In this document: positions 34,845-44,821 of the stretch, one piece after another
Layout: each line of letters opens with the position of its first letter
Numbering within the stretch: position 1 is the first letter of the stretch
Source of the DNA: Aquimarina spongiae
Lineage (GTDB): Bacteria > Bacteroidota > Bacteroidia > Flavobacteriales > Flavobacteriaceae
Direction: 5' to 3'
DNA length: 64,000 nucleotides
NCBI RefSeq assembly: GCF_900141785.1
Contig: NZ_FQYP01000002.1
Coordinates: 496,001 to 560,000, forward strand
The notes under the pieces: model-generated
Told to the model about the DNA's origin: nothing
Seen by the model: only the letters and a program-made list of their open reading frames with translations
Database searches by the model: none
Program-made: the position numbers and the translations under genes

Positions 34845-35111
34845 TTATAATGAATTTACTTTATCCAATAATCCTTTTGCTGTTTTTTCTAAGTCTTCTC
34901 GAATCGCTTTAAAATGCTTTGAAGCATTCTCTACTTTTTTATCATTCATTCTCTCTATAAAACCGTCAAAAGAAGCAATTGCTTCATCAATAATAGCTTC
35001 TCCTGCCTTATTATCCTTTCCCGGGTTTTCTAATTCCCAAGCGTATACTTCCTCAATAATATCTCCTAATACGTAATTGATATCTTTTTTGAGATCTCTC
35101 TTATTTGCCAT
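34845..35111 (-). CDS. Small conserved helical protein of unknown function
   Basis: This 88-residue cytoplasmic protein is all-helical and highly charged, with KKDINYVLGDIIEEVYAWE in the first helix and KHFKAIREDLEKTAKGLLDKV in the last. I recall similar proteins as conserved hypotheticals in flavobacteria, but no function is known. It follows the peroxiredoxin gene by 39 bp on the same strand and may be the last gene of the idi-PTPS-bcp transcript. Confidence 0.65.
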   Translation of the reverse strand: MANKRDLKKDINYVLGDIIEEVYAWELENPGKDNKAGEAIIDEAIASFDGFIERMNDKKVENASKHFKAIREDLEKTAKGLLDKVNSL

Positions 35112-35150
35112 AATTATATCTGTTTTATGATGTAAAATTACGATTTTCGA

Positions 35151-35612
35151 TCAAACCGTAGTCAATTCTTTTACTTTATCCATTGCTTTCCCCAAGTGTT
35201 TTGAGGCATTCATACTATTAAATTTTAAACGTACCACACCGTCTTTATCGATCACGAAAGTCTCTCTACCTGGTAACAACCCGAGTAATTCGGACTTGAC
35301 TCCAAATAACTTTCTTAGTTTTCCATTGGTATCTGATAAAAAAGTGAATGGTAGACGGTATTTGTTTTTGAATTTGGTATGAGAAGAAACACTATCTGAA
35401 CTTATTCCGATTACCTCGGCTCCCATACTTCTAAAATCTTCGTAACTATCCCTAAAAGCACAAGCTTCTTTGGTGCAACCTGGCGTGAAATTTTTGGGAT
35501 AAAAAAAGAACACTACAGGTTTTTCTCCAATCAAATCAGCACTGTTTACTAGCTCTCCTGAATCGTCTTTTGCTGTAAACGCCGGTATTTTATCTCCTAT
35601 TTGTAACGCCAT
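35151..35612 (-). CDS. bcp: Peroxiredoxin, BCP/PrxQ type
   Basis: This 153-residue thiol peroxidase reduces hydrogen and organic peroxides with thioredoxin as donor. The peroxidatic Cys46 is in YPKNFTPGCTKEACAF and the resolving Cys51 is five residues later, the spacing typical of atypical two-Cys BCP/PrxQ enzymes. The conserved Thr43 and Arg in the fold are in place. It starts one base after the stop of the PTPS-type gene, so the two are tightly coupled. Confidence 0.93.
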   Translation of the reverse strand: MALQIGDKIPAFTAKDDSGELVNSADLIGEKPVVFFFYPKNFTPGCTKEACAFRDSYEDFRSMGAEVIGISSDSVSSHTKFKNKYRLPFTFLSDTNGKLRKLFGVKSELLGLLPGRETFVIDKDGVVRLKFNSMNASKHLGKAMDKVKELTTV

Positions 35613-35613
35613 G

Positions 35614-36024
35614 TTATTGTCCTGTATAAATCACAAAATTACGAGGAGTTTCATATAATGTTATTTCCAAATCAAACTTCTCATCTATTTTTTTGCGTAG
35701 TCGATTCCAAATAACAACTGCAATATTCTCTACTGTAGGGTTTAACGAAGCAAATTCTTCCACCTCTTCATTCAAGTTTTTATGATCCATATAATCCTCA
35801 ACCTCAGATTTAATATAATCCTTTAAAATTTTAAGATCGATGAGATATCCCGTTTCCGGATCAATTTCTCCAATAACTCCAACCACTAGCTCATAGTTAT
35901 GACCATGGTATCTTGGATTATTACACTTTCCAAATACCACCTGGTTTTTTTCAGCGCTCCAATCCTTACGATATAGCCTATGTGCTGCATTAAAATGAGC
36001 TTTTCTGCATGCTTTAATTCTCAT
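35614..36024 (-). CDS. 6-pyruvoyl-tetrahydropterin synthase/QueD-type enzyme
   Basis: This 136-residue enzyme of the PTPS/QueD fold carries zinc ligands His15 (FNAAHRL), His40 and His42 (YHGHNY), catalytic Cys34 (GKCNNP) and a C-terminal E in LYETPRNF. The family makes 6-carboxy-tetrahydropterin for queuosine or 6-pyruvoyl-tetrahydropterin for pterin cofactors; sequence alone does not decide here. The start overlaps the stop of idi by 4 bp (ATGA type), and its own stop is one base before bcp. Confidence 0.88.
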   Translation of the reverse strand: MRIKACRKAHFNAAHRLYRKDWSAEKNQVVFGKCNNPRYHGHNYELVVGVIGEIDPETGYLIDLKILKDYIKSEVEDYMDHKNLNEEVEEFASLNPTVENIAVVIWNRLRKKIDEKFDLEITLYETPRNFVIYTGQ

Positions 36025-36542
36025 AATGTAATATGCGAATAAAATTTATCAAATATAATCTTAAACCACTCTGTATAAGTTTCAGGGCGCATCATAATGT
36101 CATTTTTGACATCCTCTACTGGCATCCATTTCCAATCTGCAACTTCTTCTGGGTTAATAACAGGATCCTTTTCGTATTCGCCTATAAGTACGTGATCGTA
36201 CTCATGCTCTGTCAATCCATTATCAAAGGGAGCTTTATAGATAAAAGATACAGAGTCACGTAGTGGAGTGACAAACCCCATTTCCTCTTGTAATCTTCGG
36301 GTGCCTGCGTCTATATTTGTTTCTCCTTCTCTTTGATGACTACAACATGTATTGGTCCATAATCCTGGAGAGTGGTATTTATGATGAGCTCTTTGCTGAA
36401 GCATCAATTCGTTTTTGCTGTTTAGAACAAATACCGAAAAGGCTCTATGAAGTAATGCTTTTTCATGCGCCTCTAGCTTAGGCATCAATCCAATTTGCTC
36501 ATCATTTTCGTTGACCAAAATGACTTTTTCTTCTTCTTTCAT
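36021..36542 (-). CDS. idi: Isopentenyl-diphosphate delta-isomerase, type I
   Basis: This 173-residue Nudix-fold enzyme interconverts IPP and DMAPP for isoprenoid synthesis. It shows the catalytic Cys67 (NTCCSHQ), a Nudix-type helix EGETNIDAGTRRLQEEMGF and Glu114 near TEHEYDHV. Residues and length match the E. coli enzyme layout. It is the first gene of idi-PTPS-bcp and is preceded by a perfect -7 element. The end overlaps the PTPS-type start by 4 bp. Confidence 0.93.
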   Translation of the reverse strand: MKEEEKVILVNENDEQIGLMPKLEAHEKALLHRAFSVFVLNSKNELMLQQRAHHKYHSPGLWTNTCCSHQREGETNIDAGTRRLQEEMGFVTPLRDSVSFIYKAPFDNGLTEHEYDHVLIGEYEKDPVINPEEVADWKWMPVEDVKNDIMMRPETYTEWFKIIFDKFYSHITL

Positions 36543-36559
36543 TAATTTTTTTGTTGTGT

Positions 36560-36567
36560 CAAAATTA
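36560..36567 (-). promoter_or_regulatory. -7 promoter element of the idi operon
   Basis: On the minus strand TAATTTTG matches TAnnTTTG fully, 18 bases before the idi ATG. Confidence 0.5.
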
Positions 36568-36710
36568 CAAAATCATAGTAGTATTCGTTTTACTAATTAG
36601 CAGGTTTTTAACGCTGAATCACTTTCCAACCTCAAAATGAACTTATTAGCAAAAAATGCTCTACTATTATGAACGTTATTCTTTCAATATAGTACAATTA
36701 ACTTAAAACA

Positions 36711-36741
36711 AAAAAGCACCTTAATGAATAAGGTGCCTTTT
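36711..36741 (-). terminator. Intrinsic terminator of the adhesin-PorP-OmpA operon
   Basis: GCACCTTA (36716-36723) pairs perfectly with TAAGGTGC (36729-36736), with a T run on the minus side. It lies 30 bp beyond the OmpA-gene stop. Confidence 0.85.
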
Positions 36742-36765
36742 GTAACTCTTTTGGGGTTATCGTTT

Positions 36766-38721
36766 TTATTTCAAAATAATAAACTCACTTCTTCTGTTGA
36801 GTTGATATTGATCTTTGGTACAGTTGCTATCATTACCGCAATCGTTAACCGGTTCGGTTTCTCCATATCCTTTGCCACTCAAACGATCTGAAGAAATACC
36901 TTTGCTGATCATATAATCAACTGTAGATTTAGCTCTCTTCTCGGATAAGTACAAGTTGTAATCATCATTACCATGACTATCCGTATGTGAGCGTACCTCT
37001 ATCTTCATTTGTGGATATTGAGCCATCACCTCTATCACTTTGGCTAATTCTATCTTAGCATCTTCTCTAATGTATGATTGGTCAAAATCAAAATAGATCG
37101 GTTTTAAGGATAATACTTTAGCCAGATCATCCCCAACTCCTGCTGATTTGATCTTCTTCTCCATTGCTAAAGGAACATCAAGGGTCTGTTTGGTGTCTGG
37201 GGTAGTAACCAACTTTTCTGTAGTGGTGTATTCCTCTTTCTCGGCTCTTACAAAGTATTTGGTGCTGCATTCCAACTCGTCGGTAGTGTACTTCCCGTCT
37301 TCTCCTACTTCTATACTTTCGATCAAGTTGTTGGCACTATCGTAAACCGATACCTTTACTCCTGTAAGTGGCTCGTTGGTATCTTTGTCTGTGACTAATC
37401 CTGCTATAACAATCTTACAAAACTTACGCAGGTCTTCTAACTGTAAAAAGCTGTAGATATCATCACTACCTATCCCTCCTGATCGGTTGGAAGAAAAATA
37501 ACCTCGCTTGGATTCATCATCTACGATAAAAGCAAAATCATCCTTGGGGCTATTGACCGGCTTACCGATATTAACCACCAAAGCTTCTTCTTCAGTCTGT
37601 GGGTTTAAACGAGTTACAAAAACATCTAACCCTCCTAAACCTAAATGTCCATTTGATGCAAAATAAAGATCATTATTCTTACTGATAAATGGAAAGGTCT
37701 CCTTTCCTTCGGTATTGATAGTATCTCCTAAGTTCTTCGGCTCTCCAAAACTACCATCTCCATTAATAGCTACACTATAGATATCAGACAATCCTTTACC
37801 TCCTGGCATATCGGATGAAAAATACAAGGTCTGCTCATCTATACTCAAAGCCGGGTGGGCTGTAGAGTATTCATCACTATTAAAGGATAAACTCTGTGGA
37901 GTAGTCCATCCTCCCTGACTATTCTTATACGATCGGTAGATCTTTAACTTATTGGTTCCTTTCTTGTCCTTACCGTACTTACGTTTTACGTAGTTGTTTC
38001 TGGTAAAATATACTGTACTCCCATCTTTGGTAAAGATCGGGGTAGACTCATGAAACTCTGAGTTGATTGTACCGTTAAACTTCTTGATCTCGGATAACTC
38101 TCCATTGGTAGGATCATATTCGGCCTGAAACAAATCCAAAAAGGCCTCATTATTCCATTGATGTACTGTCTTTTTAAATATTAAGGTATCTCTGGAGGAA
38201 GCAAAAACTACAAAACGATCATAAAAGGCAGTACCAAAATCCGTAAACGAAGAATTGATAGAAGAGTTCTCTATCTCGAATCTACCCGATTGAAAATCGA
38301 TCCTTTCTAAGTAATTAGGTTGATCCCCAAATAGTTTAACCCGATTATCATCATTAGCCAGTTCGGTAAACTTCTTCATATACACATCGGCCTGATCATA
38401 TTGCTCGGCAGCCTTTAAGGTCTGAGCATATCGAAAATAATACTCCGCCTCTGCCTCACTACTGTAATCATCAATTAGCTCCTTATACCATTTCTGTGCC
38501 TCTGCATATTCACTGTTGAAATAATAACTATTGGCCAACTTCTTTAACAAATCGGCATCCTTATAGCCTTTCTTTATGATCTTTAGATAGGTCTCTTGGG
38601 CATCGATATACTCATATCGATCATATTGACCCTGGGCCTTGGCTAGTTTCTTCTCTTGACCAAAAGAAACCGATAGCATAACTAAGGAAACTAAAACAAC
38701 TGAAAGTAAATCTCTCTTCAT
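36766..38721 (-). CDS. OmpA-family protein with TPR and PD40-type propeller (T9SS-associated)
   Basis: This 651-residue cell-envelope protein has a signal peptide (to about SFGQ, residue 22), TPR-like helices (about 28-115), a beta-propeller of PD40/WD-like repeats (about 160-430), a CarboxypepD-regulatory-like domain (about 440-525) and a C-terminal OmpA peptidoglycan-binding domain (about 540-651). The last contains IYFDFDQSYIREDAK, NLYLSEKRAKSTVDYM and NRRSEFIIL. This is the usual partner gene of PorP/SprF proteins and T9SS adhesins in flavobacteria, and it likely anchors the complex to peptidoglycan. It is the last gene of the three-gene operon, 29 bp behind the PorP/SprF gene. Confidence 0.9.
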   Translation of the reverse strand: MKRDLLSVVLVSLVMLSVSFGQEKKLAKAQGQYDRYEYIDAQETYLKIIKKGYKDADLLKKLANSYYFNSEYAEAQKWYKELIDDYSSEAEAEYYFRYAQTLKAAEQYDQADVYMKKFTELANDDNRVKLFGDQPNYLERIDFQSGRFEIENSSINSSFTDFGTAFYDRFVVFASSRDTLIFKKTVHQWNNEAFLDLFQAEYDPTNGELSEIKKFNGTINSEFHESTPIFTKDGSTVYFTRNNYVKRKYGKDKKGTNKLKIYRSYKNSQGGWTTPQSLSFNSDEYSTAHPALSIDEQTLYFSSDMPGGKGLSDIYSVAINGDGSFGEPKNLGDTINTEGKETFPFISKNNDLYFASNGHLGLGGLDVFVTRLNPQTEEEALVVNIGKPVNSPKDDFAFIVDDESKRGYFSSNRSGGIGSDDIYSFLQLEDLRKFCKIVIAGLVTDKDTNEPLTGVKVSVYDSANNLIESIEVGEDGKYTTDELECSTKYFVRAEKEEYTTTEKLVTTPDTKQTLDVPLAMEKKIKSAGVGDDLAKVLSLKPIYFDFDQSYIREDAKIELAKVIEVMAQYPQMKIEVRSHTDSHGNDDYNLYLSEKRAKSTVDYMISKGISSDRLSGKGYGETEPVNDCGNDSNCTKDQYQLNRRSEFIILK

Positions 38722-38750
38722 ATCAATGGTTAGGTTAAATATCTCTACTA

Positions 38751-39704
38751 TTAAAAGAATCTTGGAGTCAGCATTCTATTGTATTTCTTAAATAACTCAA
38801 AGCGTAACATCACCTCATAACTCCCATCATTAAACTGCGATTGCCCCAACTCTGTGGTCTCTCTATCATAGGCAAAACCAATCATCATCGAATCCGAAAT
38901 CTGGAAAGCAACTTGACCTGTTACCGCTGCACTCCATCGATAAGCAACTCCCAAAGTTAATCGCTCATATAACAAAAAGTTTGCGGAAACATCAACCTGT
39001 AACGGTGCTCCAAAAACCAATTTACTCAATAATGCTGGTTTAAACTTGAGGTCATCTGTAATATTAAAAACATGACCTGCTATCAAATAGTAATTGATTC
39101 GTTCCTCGGCCAAAAAACTAACCGCCTCACTTGAACTACTCGTGGTACTCTCATCAAAATGATCTGTCTCTAACAAATTAGGAGCACTAAGTCCCAAATA
39201 AAACTTATCGGTGTGATAATACACTCCAATTCCTACCTGAGGACTAAATTTATTATCAATATTGTTCTCAAACAAGGCATCATTTTGATTGAACTGAGTC
39301 AATTCCTGAAAATCAACATTCAACAAATGAGCACCTCCTTTCAATCCAAAACTCAGCTTTCCATACTCAGAAGTTGGAATCGTATATGAAAAATCAACTC
39401 CTATAAAAGTCTCATCGGTAGGACCGATCTCATCATTGACAATAGAGAGTCCCAATCCCAAACGTTCTGAATCTCCAATAGGAGTATTCAAGGTTAAGGT
39501 TTGAGTACGGGGAGCTCCATCCAAACCAACCCACTGGCTGCGGTGAAGACCCATAATACTCAAAACGCCTCGACTACCTGCATAAGCCGGATTTACACTA
39601 ATCGTATTGTACATATACTGCGTATACTGTGCATCCTGCTGCCCTTGAACTTGTTCAATAAAAATTGTCAAAAAGAGTACAGCTAAAGTTAGTATTTTTT
39701 TCAT
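38751..39704 (-). CDS. PorP/SprF family type IX secretion membrane protein
   Basis: This 317-residue outer-membrane barrel protein has a signal peptide (to about VQGQ) and opens the mature part with QDAQYTQYMYNTISVNPAYAG, the PorP/SprF hallmark. Alternating strands continue through GLGLSIVNDEIGPTDE and IGFAYDR to the end. SprF-like proteins help one particular adhesin to be secreted or attached by the T9SS. Start at 39704 gives MKKILT; an ATG two codons upstream (39710) is also possible. It lies 43 bp behind the giant adhesin gene and before the OmpA gene. Confidence 0.9.
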   Translation of the reverse strand: MKKILTLAVLFLTIFIEQVQGQQDAQYTQYMYNTISVNPAYAGSRGVLSIMGLHRSQWVGLDGAPRTQTLTLNTPIGDSERLGLGLSIVNDEIGPTDETFIGVDFSYTIPTSEYGKLSFGLKGGAHLLNVDFQELTQFNQNDALFENNIDNKFSPQVGIGVYYHTDKFYLGLSAPNLLETDHFDESTTSSSSEAVSFLAEERINYYLIAGHVFNITDDLKFKPALLSKLVFGAPLQVDVSANFLLYERLTLGVAYRWSAAVTGQVAFQISDSMMIGFAYDRETTELGQSQFNDGSYEVMLRFELFKKYNRMLTPRFF

Positions 39705-39747
39705 ACACATATTCTATTTTTCGATTATAGGGCTGTGATTTTATTGA

Positions 39748-42700
39748 TTATCTATTAATATATAAATATCCTGCTCTGCTTTTTTGTTCTCCAGTTTCTA
39801 GAACATATTCTAACACATAAAAATAGGTTCCTACTGGTAACTGATCATTTTCTTTCACCGTTATTCCTGAAGAAGCCATACCTCTAAAGAAATTATCATT
39901 TCTACCATAGTTATCCGATTCAAACACTTTTCCTCCCCAACGATTAAAGATTTCTACTCTGTTTTGCAAACCTTGAATCCCTTGGATAATAAATACGTCA
40001 TTAAGTCCGTCTCCATTGGGCGACACTCCTGTAAATACCGTGATGCCATCTTCACCTTCAGGAACCGTATTATCATTTGGTTGTAAATAATCCGGAGTAC
40101 CATTTCCATCAGTATCTACAGCATCTTCAGGGTCTCCATCTCCATTCAGATCTGGATCTTCATCCTGGGTTAACAAACCATCTCCATCGTCATCATTATC
40201 CAAATAATCAGGAGTATTATCACAATTGTTATCGATCTCACAATCGGTATCCATGAGCTCTCCTGTATTCGGATTTCCATCACCATCTGCATTTACTCCT
40301 TCAAACTGTGTAAATACCCCATCTCCATCATCATCTACATCTATAAAATCGGGAACGCCATCTCCGTCTGTATCTTCATTTAGCGGATTATTATCATTAT
40401 CGTAATCTTCAAAAACAGTATAGATTCCATCCCCATCATCATCGATATCCAAATAATCGTAAATACCATCCAAATCTGTATCCTGAGTTTCTCCGGTATC
40501 TGGATTACCATCTCCATCTGGATTAGGATTCTCATCAATAGTTGCCACGTTATCTCCATCATCATCGATATCCTGGAAATCATCAGTGGTATCATTATCT
40601 GTATCCTGAAGTGTATAGTTTACCAATCCCGAATCCGGATCATCCTGCACCACATCTGGAACACCATCGTTTCCAAAAGGTCCTTCTAATCTTCCGTCTC
40701 CATCCATATCAATTTGTCCATGACCAGCTTCAGCTACATCATTTACACCATCCCCATCAGCATCAATATCCACTCGGTCTACCAAACCATCATTATCAGT
40801 ATCCAAAGTGGGATCTCCATTTTGCTCTTCAATATCCGTAATTCCGTCATTGTCGTCATCCATATCTACCGCATCAGGCACGTCATCCCCATCACTATCA
40901 ATAATGATACGAAGTACGTTTGTGATTTCTGTACAAACTACCCCATTAAGTGTACTGGTATCTATCCTTCTAAACCATGAATCTGCTGTTAATACAGGAC
41001 TGTCGTATATTGCACTTGTTGCACCAGGGATATCTGTAAAAGGACCAGTAGCACTAATGGTACTTACTTGCCATTGATGAGTTAATACACCATCTGCAAT
41101 CGTAGGGGTTGTCTCGGTAAATGCCGCAGGATCACCTCCAGCAATAACACTTTGATCCGCTGCTATTACACCTGCAACGATGGTATTAATTTGAACTTCT
41201 ATGACATTGGTTTCTACACTACATGCTACGGTGTTAAGTGTGGATGTATCTACTCTTTGAAACCAGGTATCTTCAGTCAAAGCCGGGCTGTCATAAGTAA
41301 CTCCCGTAGCTCCAGCAATATCTGTAAAAGGTCCGGTTGGTCCTGCTGTACTGCTTTGCCATTGATACGTAATACTCCCATCTGCTACAGCACCACTAGT
41401 CTCCGTAAATGCAACCGGATCTCCACCTACGCAAAAGGTTTGATCAGCAGCAATAGTGCCGGCTGTGATATTATTAATAGTAATCGCAATTACGTTAGTC
41501 TCTCCCACACAAGGCACTCCATTTAGGGTATTAGTATCCACTCGTCTAAACCAAGTGTCTTGCGTCAATGCAGGACTATCGTAAGTATTGCTTGTCGCTC
41601 CTGCAATGTCTGTAAAACCAGTAGTAGCATTGGTTGTACTGCTCTGCCACTGAAAGGTCAAGGTTCCATCTGCTACGGTAGCTGCAGTTTCGGTAAAAGT
41701 AACTGGATCATCTCCTTCGCAAAGGGTTTGATCTCCTGCGATCGTCCCTATTGTAAAATTATTTACCGTAACAGCAATTACATTGGTAATAGCCGTACAA
41801 CTTACTGTATTTAGAAGCGAAGTATCCACCCTTCGGAACCAGGTATCTTGAGTCAACACCGGGCTATCATACAATGGATTGATTGCTCCAGCAATATTGG
41901 TAAATGGCCCTGTCACACCTACGGTACTGCTTTGCCATTGATAAGTAATACTCCCATCAGCTACTGTCCCAGTAGTTTCCATAAATGCTACTGGATCATC
42001 TCCTTCACAAAGTGTTTGATCGGCTGCAATAACACCAGCTGTGATATCATTCACAGTAACTGCTATTACATTGGTTTCTACAGCACAAGAAACACCATTT
42101 AATGTATTCGTATCTATTCGTTTGAACCAGGTGTCTTGAGTTAAAGCAGGACTATCGAATGTGTTACTATTTGCTCCCACAATATTCATAAAACCAGTGG
42201 TAGCATTTGTAGTACTACTCTGCCATTGGTAACTTATTGCTCCAAAATCAATGCTCGCTGCTGTAGTTTCAGTAAAAGCTACAGGATCATCTCCTTCGCA
42301 AATGGTCTGGTCTGCTGCAATTACTCCTGCGTTAATCTGACAATTATCTCTAAAAGAAAGATCACTTGTTAATACTACGGGCGTTGGTGCCGCATCATTA
42401 TCAAAATCTCCGTATACGGTTTGCAAATCCGCTACCGTTCCTGCTGTTACAGCATCATTTACATCCCAAACGACACTATTATCTACGGTGTCAAAAAGAT
42501 CATCAATCCCGTCACCGTCTGCATCGGCAAAGACAACAATACTATTATCTGTATCTCCATTTTCAACAATATCCAGAACGGTATCATTATCACTATCAGT
42601 ATCCCAATAATCAGGTGTGGTATCTGAGGGATTATCCGAGTTTACAGGAGTTAATCCAGGCCCTGCCAAATACGCATTATTGACTCCATTATTGGTCACA

Positions 42701-44277
42701 AACTCGGCTGGAGTAGTTGCCGCTGGTGCAATATAGCTTCCTGTACTTTGTGCTTCTACATTATCCGGAATTCCATCATTATCTGAGTCTAAATCAAAAT
42801 GATTAGGCACTCCATCTCCGTCATTATCAAACGCAGGATCTAAAGTGTCACAAATACCATTTAAATCAGCATCTAAACAAACCGGTGGAGTTACTGTCCC
42901 ATTATCATCAAAATCTTCATAGTTAGGAATTGTATCTGCATCAGCATCTGCGGATGGATCAACTCCCAAGCTATTTTCGGTTACATCCAGAATCCCATCG
43001 TTATCATCATCTCTATCAACACTATCTCCTACGCCGTCGCCATCTACATCATTCAAAAACAGATCACAAGCATCCACTATTCCATCACTATCACTATCCG
43101 GACCATCTTCTCTAAAATCTAAGGTCGTATTCGTATCACTATCAGCAGGAGCTGCATACGGTAGCGCCGCAGTTACCACTCCATTGGCATTTACTATAGT
43201 AGTTGGGCTTATAGGGTCCATCCCAAATACTCCCGTATCTCCTCCATCTGCTGTAGCACTATCATAAGCTTCATTGGCATCGCTACAGCCATCATTATCA
43301 CTGTCTAAGTTTACAAAGTCATCACTACCATTGGCTAGCGTATCTATTGGATTGTTAATCCCCGTACCAAAATTAGCGTCAGAAGGTACTCCGTTGGTAG
43401 CAGTGTTATTTGCATTATCATCATTATCATCATGTGTTCCATTATTATCGACATCTACCCCACCTGCTTCTACCACATCGTATATTCCATCATTATCACT
43501 ATCCAGGTCCAAACGATTTACAATGTTATCTCCATCAAAATCACATTCTGCAGAAAAGGTTATTAAACTGATATCTGCTGTATTTGGATTGATAGGGTTA
43601 TCCACAAAAGACCATTCGATTTGTGTCATTCCAGTAGGGCTTGTAGCAGTAATTCTAAGACTTCCACTACCTCCAAATTCTGGGGGTACTGGGTTATTGG
43701 TGTTATCTAGTGTTCTTGTTCCCGCCACATAAGTCATTAATCCATTTGAAGACACCAATTCTTCGGTATGTTGAGTCCCAGTAAATTGGTAATTGGATCG
43801 TTCTACACTTCGAAATTGAAATATGATTTCGAAAATCGGCCGATCAAAGGTCAATACAAAATCTACGTTATTCCCAACTGTATTTTGATTATCAGCCCGA
43901 ATGGATATACTTTCTACCGTAGTATTGGGCATGGGTGTATGCTCTGCCCCATTAAACACTCCAATTGGTGGAGATCCAATGGCAAGGTCAATAAGATCCC
44001 CTCCATCTTCAGTAATAGTTAAAGTTGCCGAAGTATTTAACGATGGTAAATCTATACCTGTAATGGTTTCTACAGGTCCGGTCATCCCAGAGATTACCGA
44101 ACTGTCGTAAGTGGCGTATTGAGCTGGACACTCGGCCGTATCCAAAATCCCATCGTTATCATCATCTCGGTCTGTAGTATCCAATACCGTATCCCCATCG
44201 GTATCTGTTGCCTGACCATAACTCATTGTAACCCCCCAAAGTATTGCGACTACCAATACTAGTCGATTTTTAGTCAT
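39748..44277 (-). CDS. Large T9SS-exported adhesin with TSP3 repeats and five tandem 96-residue domains
   Basis: This protein of about 1509 residues has a signal peptide (to about SYGQ) and a first TSP3-type calcium repeat (DTDGDTVLDTTDRDDDNDGI). A beta-sandwich-like domain follows (about 50-230). A long block of TSP3 repeats rich in D-x-D-x-D-G (to about 640) and five tandem domains of about 96 residues each (about 650-1130) come next. A second TSP3 block (about 1130-1410) precedes the C-terminal SPNGDGLNDVFIIQGIQG...EIFNRWGGKVF domain, the gliding-motility-type (type B) sorting signal for the T9SS. It is a cell-surface adhesin. The start at 44277 gives a good signal peptide; 44292 is the alternative. 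PorP/SprF and OmpA genes follow. Confidence 0.92.
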   Translation of the reverse strand: MTKNRLVLVVAILWGVTMSYGQATDTDGDTVLDTTDRDDDNDGILDTAECPAQYATYDSSVISGMTGPVETITGIDLPSLNTSATLTITEDGGDLIDLAIGSPPIGVFNGAEHTPMPNTTVESISIRADNQNTVGNNVDFVLTFDRPIFEIIFQFRSVERSNYQFTGTQHTEELVSSNGLMTYVAGTRTLDNTNNPVPPEFGGSGSLRITATSPTGMTQIEWSFVDNPINPNTADISLITFSAECDFDGDNIVNRLDLDSDNDGIYDVVEAGGVDVDNNGTHDDNDDNANNTATNGVPSDANFGTGINNPIDTLANGSDDFVNLDSDNDGCSDANEAYDSATADGGDTGVFGMDPISPTTIVNANGVVTAALPYAAPADSDTNTTLDFREDGPDSDSDGIVDACDLFLNDVDGDGVGDSVDRDDDNDGILDVTENSLGVDPSADADADTIPNYEDFDDNGTVTPPVCLDADLNGICDTLDPAFDNDGDGVPNHFDLDSDNDGIPDNVEAQSTGSYIAPAATTPAEFVTNNGVNNAYLAGPGLTPVNSDNPSDTTPDYWDTDSDNDTVLDIVENGDTDNSIVVFADADGDGIDDLFDTVDNSVVWDVNDAVTAGTVADLQTVYGDFDNDAAPTPVVLTSDLSFRDNCQINAGVIAADQTICEGDDPVAFTETTAASIDFGAISYQWQSSTTNATTGFMNIVGANSNTFDSPALTQDTWFKRIDTNTLNGVSCAVETNVIAVTVNDITAGVIAADQTLCEGDDPVAFMETTGTVADGSITYQWQSSTVGVTGPFTNIAGAINPLYDSPVLTQDTWFRRVDTSLLNTVSCTAITNVIAVTVNNFTIGTIAGDQTLCEGDDPVTFTETAATVADGTLTFQWQSSTTNATTGFTDIAGATSNTYDSPALTQDTWFRRVDTNTLNGVPCVGETNVIAITINNITAGTIAADQTFCVGGDPVAFTETSGAVADGSITYQWQSSTAGPTGPFTDIAGATGVTYDSPALTEDTWFQRVDTSTLNTVACSVETNVIEVQINTIVAGVIAADQSVIAGGDPAAFTETTPTIADGVLTHQWQVSTISATGPFTDIPGATSAIYDSPVLTADSWFRRIDTSTLNGVVCTEITNVLRIIIDSDGDDVPDAVDMDDDNDGITDIEEQNGDPTLDTDNDGLVDRVDIDADGDGVNDVAEAGHGQIDMDGDGRLEGPFGNDGVPDVVQDDPDSGLVNYTLQDTDNDTTDDFQDIDDDGDNVATIDENPNPDGDGNPDTGETQDTDLDGIYDYLDIDDDGDGIYTVFEDYDNDNNPLNEDTDGDGVPDFIDVDDDGDGVFTQFEGVNADGDGNPNTGELMDTDCEIDNNCDNTPDYLDNDDDGDGLLTQDEDPDLNGDGDPEDAVDTDGNGTPDYLQPNDNTVPEGEDGITVFTGVSPNGDGLNDVFIIQGIQGLQNRVEIFNRWGGKVFESDNYGRNDNFFRGMASSGITVKENDQLPVGTYFYVLEYVLETGEQKSRAGYLYINR
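40897..42336 (-). repeat. Five tandem 288-bp units in the adhesin gene
   Basis: Each unit encodes about 96 residues that start with a pattern like AGVIAADQTLCEGDDPVAF and include QWQSST, TDIAGATS, YDSPALTQDTWFRRVDT and a late Cys before ETNVIAV. Units 1-4 have two Cys each. Unit 5 (the last, about 40897-41180) reads SVIAGGDP, lacking the first Cys. They look like Ig/PKD-type surface domains. Confidence 0.9.
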
Positions 44278-44538
44278 GTAAATTTTCCCCATAAATTTAA
44301 ATCCCTTTTGACAATGTGCTCTATTTAATTATTGTTTCCCTATTCAATAAAACTGCATTATTACTCCAAAAATCTTTGAACTTAGCAAAGCAGTCTCTTA
44401 TCCTTTTGTGTAATGACCAAGAATAACAACAATACTGTTGTACTATCCAGTCCCTACTTTGTATGATATTTAATACTTACTCATTTTAAAACATAATCAT
44501 TCCAGAAATAACTGGAAAAATCTGCTACATATACAATA

Positions 44539-44546
44539 TATCTTTG
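44539..44546 (+). promoter_or_regulatory. Orphan -7 element
   Basis: TATCTTTG matches TAnnTTTG fully, but no TTG lies at the -33 position and no plus-strand gene follows before the terminator at 44977. Confidence 0.3.
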
Positions 44547-44805
44547 GGGAGCAATACATTGCACTCATTTTTCATTACCTAAAAAACTTTATCGGAAACT
44601 TACAAGAAACATAGAAAGGACTACAACGACATAAACTGGGTATGCACTATTTGTAATGAGTGGGGGAGAAAATCAAGTTGTAGTTGCAAGCGTATTTTTT
44701 TCTATAAGCGTTTAATTGAGTTTGATAAAATGTGTGTTTTAGGTTTTAATTACGGAAGTAAAAGTATAGATAATTACGAAATTCGCAAAAAAAGTTCTAC
44801 TTAAA

Positions 44806-44821
44806 ATACGGTTTTAACGTA
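44806..44821. promoter_or_regulatory. Shared 16-mer, possible operator (copy 1)
   Basis: ATACGGTTTTAACGTA differs at one base from ATACGGTTTTACCGTA at 49596-49611. Both are in non-coding DNA flanking the two-component signalling genes. Confidence 0.35.

Noticed and set aside
40897..42336. Tandem repeat array as a CRISPR
   Set aside because: Units are 288 bp, in frame and coding, without short identical repeats or unique spacers.
40542..44110. Many plus-strand reading frames opposite the adhesin gene
   Set aside because: They are antisense to low-complexity Asp-rich and tandem-repeat codons. Their His/Ser/Cys-rich compositions are what that strand must give; none has a start signal or family motif.
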